Of a stretch of 26,649 bases of DNA, positions 22,203-26,649 are shown one piece after another; the first letter of the stretch is position 1; each line of letters starts with the position of its first letter. Below the pieces are notes generated by a model. That model was not told the origin of the DNA, searched no databases, and saw only the letters and a list, made by a program, of their open reading frames with translations. The position numbers and the translations under genes are program-made. The DNA comes from Chloroflexota bacterium (GTDB lineage: Bacteria > Chloroflexota > Dehalococcoidia > Dehalococcoidales > Fen-1064). The stretch covers positions 9,265-35,913 of the forward strand of contig JAPLHG010000032.1 in the NCBI GenBank assembly GCA_026389745.1, read 5' to 3'.

Positions 22203-22637
22203 CTAACTTTTCGGCTCAGCCTCTGGTTTAGTCGCTTTTGCTGAGCGAGCATCACCGGCATAGACCCTCAGCCGCTTCATCATTTTAGCAGTCAGCCGAT
22301 TCTTAGGCAACATTCCCTTAACAGCATGCTCAATAACTCTCTCCGGATAGGTTGCCATCAATTTCTCCATGCTGACAGACTTGAACCCGCCGGGATAGCC
22401 TGAATGACTACGATAGAGCTTTTGTGTTGGTTTGTTACCCGTAACCTGGATTTTAGCGGCATTGGTCACTACGACGAAATCGCCGACATCTGCATTGCGG
22501 GAAAACAGCGGCTTGTGTTTGCCCATGAGTAAATTAGCCACACGCGTAGCCAGCTTGCCTAGAATTTCATCCGAGGCATCAATCGTATGCCACTCTCGTT
22601 TAATATCATTAACTTTGACACTATAAGTTTTCATCAT
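22203..22637 (-). CDS. rplM: 50S ribosomal protein L13
   Basis: A 144-residue L13, one of the first proteins to bind 23S rRNA. WHTIDASDEILGKLATRVAN (16-35) and the block ending GMLPKNRL (about 105-114) are family signatures. The C-terminal tail (AGDARSAKATKPEAEPKS) is slightly longer than usual. Two ATG codons overlap the truA stop (22637 and 22634), and the upstream GAGGAAATGAG inside the end of truA serves as RBS, so it is translationally coupled to truA. rpsI follows. Confidence 0.97.
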   Translation of the reverse strand: MMKTYSVKVNDIKREWHTIDASDEILGKLATRVANLLMGKHKPLFSRNADVGDFVVVTNAAKIQVTGNKPTQKLYRSHSGYPGGFKSVSMEKLMATYPERVIEHAVKGMLPKNRLTAKMMKRLRVYAGDARSAKATKPEAEPKS

Positions 22638-23446
22638 CTCATTTCCTCGAGCGAACAGGGGTAATTAACCCGCATTAGGCATAAACCACAAGCCAGGAGA
22701 GTCGGGCCTGCCAGACCGGGTTTCTTCGACTCGAGTATGCCGATAAACTCAGCCTCATTCATCTTGTGCAGACCTACCTGCACTAAAGCACCGGCAGTGC
22801 TACGTATCTGATGTCGTAGAAAAGCGTTAGCCCTGATATTGAAAACAATCAACTCCCCATCCCGTTCCACCTTTGCATAGCAGATCTGACGGATGGTGCT
22901 CTTTCCCGGTTCATCACTAATATCACTGGCAAAAGAGGCGAAGTCATGTATACCAACCAGAGCCTGACACGCCTTGTTCATAGCCTCAACATCAAGTTCA
23001 CTGGCAATACGGTGAGCGAATCTTGCCACCATCGGTGAGCGTGTTTGGCTATTCAGGATGCGGTAACTATACTCTCGACTGATTGCCATGCTCCGCACAC
23101 GGAAGGAATCCTTGACTCGATAAGCCGATTTTACAGCAATATCCTCATTTAGATAAAAATTCAATCCGCGGATAAATGCTTCCTCAGGGAGAGACGCACC
23201 CGTTTCGAAACTAACCACCTGCCCCCGAGCATGAACCCCGGTATCAGTCCTACTGGAAGCCACCAGCCGGACTTTTTCTCCCGTGAGTTTCTCCAGAGTC
23301 TTCTCCAGTTCACCCTGAATAGTGGGCGCATTCGCCTGCCACTGGAAACCAAAGTAATTGGTGCCGTCGTATTCCAGCACCAGTGCCAAACGGGTAGTTG
23401 TCTTCAGGTTTTGCTCTATTTCGGGAGCAGTCATCGTCAATACCAT
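22634..23446 (-). CDS. truA: tRNA pseudouridine synthase A
   Basis: A 270-residue TruA, which makes pseudouridine at positions 38-40 of tRNA anticodon arms. The catalytic aspartate is D68 in SSRTDTGVHARGQVVSF. YDGTNYFGFQWQ (26-37) is the N-terminal signature, and FLRHQIRSTAGALVQVG and the following region form the C-terminal domain. The start ATG shares a base with the rplQ stop (TAATG), and its own stop overlaps the rplM start, so it sits snugly in the ribosomal operon. An internal ATG (23434) is a possible alternative start, because homology begins around residue 18. Length is near the family norm. Confidence 0.95.
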   Translation of the reverse strand: MVLTMTAPEIEQNLKTTTRLALVLEYDGTNYFGFQWQANAPTIQGELEKTLEKLTGEKVRLVASSRTDTGVHARGQVVSFETGASLPEEAFIRGLNFYLNEDIAVKSAYRVKDSFRVRSMAISREYSYRILNSQTRSPMVARFAHRIASELDVEAMNKACQALVGIHDFASFASDISDEPGKSTIRQICYAKVERDGELIVFNIRANAFLRHQIRSTAGALVQVGLHKMNEAEFIGILESKKPGLAGPTLLACGLCLMRVNYPCSLEEMR

Positions 23447-23805
23447 TATTTCACCAACTCAAGCTGAACAATCGGCGCACCGTCACCCAGTCTTGGACCT
23501 AGCTTGACGATTCGGGTATAGCCCCCTTTGCGCTCGGCATACCGAGTAGCAAGTTCATCAAAAACCTTATCAGCAATCTTCTTGCTATAAATGAAAGAAA
23601 GTGCCTGACGACGAGCGTGAAGGTCGCCCCTCTTACCCAACGTAATCATTTTCTCCGCCAAACCGCGTATTTCTTTCGCTTTAGCTTCAGTAGTAGTGAT
23701 CTTTTCGTAACCAAGAAGGTCAGTTACCAGATTACGGTACAAGGCTTTCTTGTATCCAGAAGACCTCGTAAGTCTTCTACCATGCATTTGTAATTTACGT
23801 GCCAT
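23446..23805 (-). CDS. rplQ: 50S ribosomal protein L17
   Basis: A 119-residue L17. GRRLTRSSGYKKALYRNLV near the start and GYTRIVKLGPRLGDGAPI near the end are the family signatures. The frame could begin at GTG 23814, but AGGTGA lies five bases before ATG 23805 and overlaps that GTG, so 23805 is chosen. The N-terminus MARKLQMHGRRL differs from the common MRHRKxGRKL. It follows rpoA after 26 bases, as in most bacteria, and its stop overlaps the truA start. Confidence 0.96.
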   Translation of the reverse strand: MARKLQMHGRRLTRSSGYKKALYRNLVTDLLGYEKITTTEAKAKEIRGLAEKMITLGKRGDLHARRQALSFIYSKKIADKVFDELATRYAERKGGYTRIVKLGPRLGDGAPIVQLELVK

Positions 23806-23831
23806 AACATTCACCTGTGTCCATTGTAATT

Positions 23832-24833
23832 TTAGCCGCTTGCCGATTCAGTCGTGTCTTCGGTATCTTCTCCCGCCTTGCCATCCTCAGTCTTGTTATC
23901 AGCTGGCGGTGTCAAAGACAAACCCAACTCTCCGAGTCGCTCCTCAAGTTCCTTTAAAGACTTAACTCCAAAATTGCGTAGGGTCATCAATCCCTTACCA
24001 CCCCTCTTTACAACCTCGCCAACCGTTTGGATGTTGCCACGTCGCAAGCAGTTCATTGTGCGTACGGAGAGGTTCAATTGCTCCACCGGCATATTGTACA
24101 ACTCTTCAGGAATAGATAAGTCAGTAGCCGTCTTTTCCGGTAGCGCTTCTGTTACTTTACCGAAGTTGGCAAAGGGGACAAGTAACTCAGCTAACATCTC
24201 GGCACTCTGATTTAAAGCATCAGATGGCTTTATTGTTCCATCTGTCCAAACCTCAAGATACAGCCGTTCCAGCCCGGTCTCCCTGCCGACGTGAACTGGC
24301 TCAATAATATAGTTCACCTTACGGGTTGGGGTGAAGATGGCATCCACCGGCATGACACCTACCGACAGGTTATCAGCAGCCTCAGCCTGCCTGAAGCCAC
24401 TGCCAATCTCGACATCGAACTCTACGTATAGCTTAGACCCGGGTGAGTTCAGTGTTGCCAGATACAACTCCGGATTGGTAATCTCAAAGTCAGCCGATGG
24501 CTTGATATCAGCGGCAGTGACCTTCCCCTCATTTGTAACATCCAGAATGAGCTTACCGGGTGCACTGGTGATTGGCTTCAATCTGATTGCTTTGACATTG
24601 AGCAGGAACTCAATCACATCTTCTTTGACATTGGGAATAGGCGAGAACTCATGTTGAATGCCATCAACCTTAACACGAGTTATTGCCGCTCCCGTCAGAT
24701 GACCCAACATAATACGCCGTAGAGAATTCCCCAGAGTAACACCGAAGCCCTTCTCTAGTGGTTCAATCACGAAACGCGCGAAGTTCTCTTTAGTTTCAAT
24801 AATTTGTATTTTAGGTACTACCGACAGAGCCAA
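23832..24833 (-). CDS. rpoA: DNA-directed RNA polymerase subunit alpha
   Basis: A 333-residue RpoA. The N-terminal domain (to about residue 230) contains LGNSLRRIML (33-42) and the dimerisation and beta-binding regions. A linker follows, then the C-terminal DNA- and activator-binding domain (about 250-310) with LSVRTMNCLRRGNI and LMTLRNFGVKSLKELEERL. A charged tail, rich in Asp, Glu and Thr, ends the protein. The start is TTG at 24833, preceded by a near-perfect AAGGAGG at seven bases. It lies 12 bases after rpsD in the alpha operon. Function is certain. Confidence 0.98.
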   Translation of the reverse strand: MALSVVPKIQIIETKENFARFVIEPLEKGFGVTLGNSLRRIMLGHLTGAAITRVKVDGIQHEFSPIPNVKEDVIEFLLNVKAIRLKPITSAPGKLILDVTNEGKVTAADIKPSADFEITNPELYLATLNSPGSKLYVEFDVEIGSGFRQAEAADNLSVGVMPVDAIFTPTRKVNYIIEPVHVGRETGLERLYLEVWTDGTIKPSDALNQSAEMLAELLVPFANFGKVTEALPEKTATDLSIPEELYNMPVEQLNLSVRTMNCLRRGNIQTVGEVVKRGGKGLMTLRNFGVKSLKELEERLGELGLSLTPPADNKTEDGKAGEDTEDTTESASG

Positions 24834-24845
24834 ATCTATACCTCC

Positions 24846-25472
24846 TTACCGTGAGTAGTACTCAACGATGCTCTTGCCATCAAATTTGGCAAGAGTTTCG
24901 TCGGGAATTGGCAGTGTTACCACTTGCCCGACGAGCTTCTCCCTATCCAGAGTCAGCCAGCCGGGGATGGTCTTCGATTTGATTTCTTCAGCCAACCGCT
25001 TGAAATACTCTTTCTTTATACTCGCCTCCCTACAGGCAATAGTATCACCTTCACTAATTAAATAAGAAGGAACATTTACCCGATGTCCGTTGACCATAAT
25101 ATGGCCATGGAGAACCAGTTGACGCGCCTGAGGGCGTGAATCTGAAAATCCTAGACGATAGACAACGTTGTCAAGCCGCCTCTCCAGCATTACCTTGAGA
25201 TTATCACCGGTGATACCGGGTTGTCTTTCCGATATGTAAAAGAAACGCTTGAACTGCCTCTCGAACAGGCCATAGGTATAGCGAGCTTTCTGTTTTTCAA
25301 TCAACTGTATGCCATGTTCAGAAACACGGCGTCTACGTCCTCGACCAGTGGCAGCACTCCTATGCCGCCGCTCCATAACGCACTTGGGTGTTAAACATCG
25401 ATTTCCTTTAAGCATTAATTTGTCACCACACCGGCGACATAGCTGACAATTTGCTCCTAGATGTCTTGCCAT
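24846..25472 (-). CDS. rpsD: 30S ribosomal protein S4
   Basis: A 208-residue S4, which starts 30S assembly by binding 16S rRNA. The N-terminus MARHLGANCQLCRRCGDKL carries the zinc-binding form (C9, C12, C26 and C31). The S4 RNA-binding domain follows, with RLDNVVYRLGFSDSRPQARQ and LVLHGHIMVNGHRVNVPSYL (about 103-142). The frame is open 15 codons further upstream, but ATG 25472 has AAGGA before it and begins the family homology. It follows rpsK by ten bases. S4 often represses its own operon; no such site is evident here. Confidence 0.97.
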   Translation of the reverse strand: MARHLGANCQLCRRCGDKLMLKGNRCLTPKCVMERRHRSAATGRGRRRRVSEHGIQLIEKQKARYTYGLFERQFKRFFYISERQPGITGDNLKVMLERRLDNVVYRLGFSDSRPQARQLVLHGHIMVNGHRVNVPSYLISEGDTIACREASIKKEYFKRLAEEIKSKTIPGWLTLDREKLVGQVVTLPIPDETLAKFDGKSIVEYYSR

Positions 25473-25482
25473 ATTTTTATCC

Positions 25483-25875
25483 TTATACCCTTCTTCTCTT
25501 AGGGGGACGACAACCATTATGCGGGATGGGAGTAATATCTTTAATACTGGAAATCGTCAACCCGGAACTCTGAAGCGCACGAATCGCTGCCTCACGCCCG
25601 CTTCCCGGACCTTTAACAAAAACCTCTACCTGGCGCAAACCATAGTTTGCCGCCTTTTTCACTGCATCCTGAGCCGCTAGTTGCGCGGCATAAGGAGTGC
25701 CCTTTCTCGAACCCTTGAATCCCACCGTTCCCGAGCTACCCCAGGAGAGGACATTCCCTTCAGGGTCAGTAATAGTCACAAGAGTATTGTTAAAACTGGA
25801 CTGTATAAAAGCACGTCCCGAAGGAATTATCTTACGTTCTTTTCTTCTTGCTTTGCCCTTTTTACCTACTGGCAT
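25483..25875 (-). CDS. rpsK: 30S ribosomal protein S11
   Basis: A 130-residue S11. IQSSFNNTLVTITDPEGNVL (24-43) and the C-terminal GCRPPKRRRV are the standard family marks. RBS GGGAGGG precedes ATG 25875. It lies 25 bases after rpsM and ten before rpsD, in the usual alpha-operon order S13-S11-S4-alpha. Length is normal and nothing is unusual. Confidence 0.97.
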   Translation of the reverse strand: MPVGKKGKARRKERKIIPSGRAFIQSSFNNTLVTITDPEGNVLSWGSSGTVGFKGSRKGTPYAAQLAAQDAVKKAANYGLRQVEVFVKGPGSGREAAIRALQSSGLTISSIKDITPIPHNGCRPPKRRRV

Positions 25876-25900
25876 TATTCCCTCCCATTAGACTGACCAT

Positions 25901-26290
25901 TTACTTCTTGGTAGCGCCGCGCTTCTTACCTCTGCCGGCAACTGTCTTTTTAGCACCGCGTTGCGTACGCGCATTGGTACGCGTACGCTGTCCCCTGGAT
26001 GGCAGGTTGCGGCGGTGCCGGGTACCACGATAGGAACCTATCTCCATAAGACGTTTAACATTCAGATTTACCTCTTTGCGGAGTTCCCCTTCTACCGTAT
26101 ACTCTCTGTCAATAAGCTCACGAATTTTATTGACCTCACCTTCCGTAAGGTCATCAGCTTTCACTTCAGGATTGACACCAGTCTGCGCCAATATTTTCTG
26201 ACTCAATTCTGGCCCAATACCATGAATATATTGTAATGAAACCCAGATTTGTTTTCCTCTGGGTATATCTATCCCTGCAATACGCGGCAT
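25901..26290 (-). CDS. rpsM: 30S ribosomal protein S13
   Basis: A 129-residue S13. MPRIAGIDIPRGKQIWVSLQ at the start, the helix-hairpin YIHGIGPELSQKIL, and GTRHRRNLPSRGQRTRTNAR near the end are diagnostic. The tail is very basic (GAKKTVAGRGKKRGATKK) and contacts tRNA. The frame is open for 37 codons upstream, through rpmJ in another frame, but GGGAGGG directly before ATG 26290 and the family homology fix the start. It follows rpmJ by 28 bases. Confidence 0.97.
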   Translation of the reverse strand: MPRIAGIDIPRGKQIWVSLQYIHGIGPELSQKILAQTGVNPEVKADDLTEGEVNKIRELIDREYTVEGELRKEVNLNVKRLMEIGSYRGTRHRRNLPSRGQRTRTNARTQRGAKKTVAGRGKKRGATKK

Positions 26291-26318
26291 CTTTATCCCT
26301 CCCTGCTCAACAAAAAAA

Positions 26319-26432
26319 CTAGCCCTGCCTCTGCTTATGCTTGGCACGGGGGCAAATAACTCTGACCACTCCCCGCCGTCTGATGACCTTGCACTTTTCA
26401 CATCTTGGCTTTACTGAAGACCCGACTTTCAT
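26319..26432 (-). CDS. rpmJ: 50S ribosomal protein L36
   Basis: A 37-residue L36 read on the minus strand from ATG 26432 to TAG at 26319-26321. It begins MKVGSSVKPRCEKCKVIRRR and ends CPRAKHKQRQG. The zinc ligands of the C+ form are all present (C11, C14, C27 and H32). It sits in its usual place between infA (nine bases upstream) and rpsM. AGAGGG upstream serves as RBS. Confidence 0.96.
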   Translation of the reverse strand: MKVGSSVKPRCEKCKVIRRRGVVRVICPRAKHKQRQG

Positions 26433-26441
26433 ATTTCCCTC

Positions 26442-26649
26442 TTACTTAAACCGGTAGGTAACTCTGCCCCGACTCAAATCGTACGGAGACAGTTCTATTA
26501 ATACTCTATCTCCCGGTAAAATTCTAATATAATTTACTCTCATTTTCCCCGAAATATGCGCTAATACTTTATGACCGTTTGCCAACTCCACGCGGAACAT
26601 CGCATTCGGTAGAGACTCCACAACCACTCCCTCGACCTCAATGGTCTCT
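26442..26649 (-). CDS. infA: Translation initiation factor IF-1 (start outside window)
   Basis: The last 68 residues of IF-1, open to the right edge of the window. The single OB fold is clear, with VVESLPNAMFRVELANGHKV, LAHISGKMRVNYIRILPGD and a C-terminal YDLSRGRVTYRF. IF-1 usually has 72-73 residues, so only about four N-terminal residues are missing. It binds the 30S A site during initiation. An internal GTG at 26627 is not the start, because the family sequence (ETIEVEG) continues upstream to the edge. It leads into rpmJ nine bases later. Confidence 0.95.
   Translation of the reverse strand, partial: ETIEVEGVVVESLPNAMFRVELANGHKVLAHISGKMRVNYIRILPGDRVLIELSPYDLSRGRVTYRFK

Noticed and set aside
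25472..25517. N-terminal extensions of rpsD (to 25517) and rpsM (to 26401)
   Set aside because: Upstream codons run through rpsK and rpmJ, show no homology, and the downstream ATGs have good RBS sequences.
1..26649. CRISPR arrays, transposases, toxin-antitoxin or defence genes
   Set aside because: No direct-repeat arrays, transposase or phage-type frames, or recognised defence domains were seen on either strand.

Overview
The window looks like a chromosomal segment from a Chloroflexota bacterium, most likely class Dehalococcoidia. This is inferred from the proteins, the roughly half-GC composition, the gene order (recA-recX-rny-ymdB-PHP-plsY, and infA-rpmJ-rpsM-rpsK-rpsD-rpoA-rplQ-truA-rplM-rpsI) and the two-subunit class I fumarase. 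No search was possible, so the taxonomic call is tentative. Apart from short relics, almost everything is ordinary housekeeping or metabolism. I found no rRNA, tRNA, CRISPR array, insertion sequence or prophage.

Layout. 1-1347 (+): the 3' end of nadK, a short ArgA-like acetyltransferase and a Nudix ADP-sugar hydrolase, tightly packed. 1459-4951 (-): an ABC-2 type transporter pair, then fumarase alpha and beta and a HIT hydrolase, in one closely spaced run. 5031-5520 (+): decayed pieces of a second ABC transporter (the start of an ATPase and the end of a permease). 5707-6813 (+): a histone-deacetylase-fold deacetylase behind a strong promoter. 6889-7521 (-): an unrecognised cysteine-containing protein. 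7685-8884 (+): a short DnaJ-like co-chaperone behind a HAIR-like inverted repeat, then an Ogt alkyltransferase. 9020-12565 (-): DNA polymerase III alpha (dnaE), with a possible 46-residue membrane ORF just downstream. 12788-13519 (+): a DUF1461 membrane protein. 13488-14314 (-): an FmdB zinc ribbon flanked by a truncated DUF763 gene and an amidohydrolase fragment.

14612-20780 (+): recA, a hairpin terminator or attenuator, recX, rny, a YmdB-type phosphodiesterase, a PHP phosphoesterase, a PlsY-like acyltransferase and a divergent PAP2 protein. This joins recombination control, mRNA decay and nucleotide turnover, and phospholipid synthesis on one strand. A Cheo-box-like sequence lies upstream of recA. 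20991-21647 (-): an endonuclease-III-fold glycosylase that lacks the lyase lysine. 21766-26649 (-): the alpha ribosomal protein operon, entering through infA (cut by the window edge), with truA inserted by start-stop overlaps between rplQ and rplM.

The observations most worth checking are the HAIR-like operator in front of the dnaJ-like gene, the intact nine-residue PHP metal site in DnaE (possible intrinsic proofreading), the SOS-like site and recA/recX hairpin, the Lys-to-Glu change in the EndoIII-fold protein, and the cluster of gene relics at 5.0-5.5 kb and 13.5-14.3 kb. I did not find convincing evidence of a wholly new multi-gene system.
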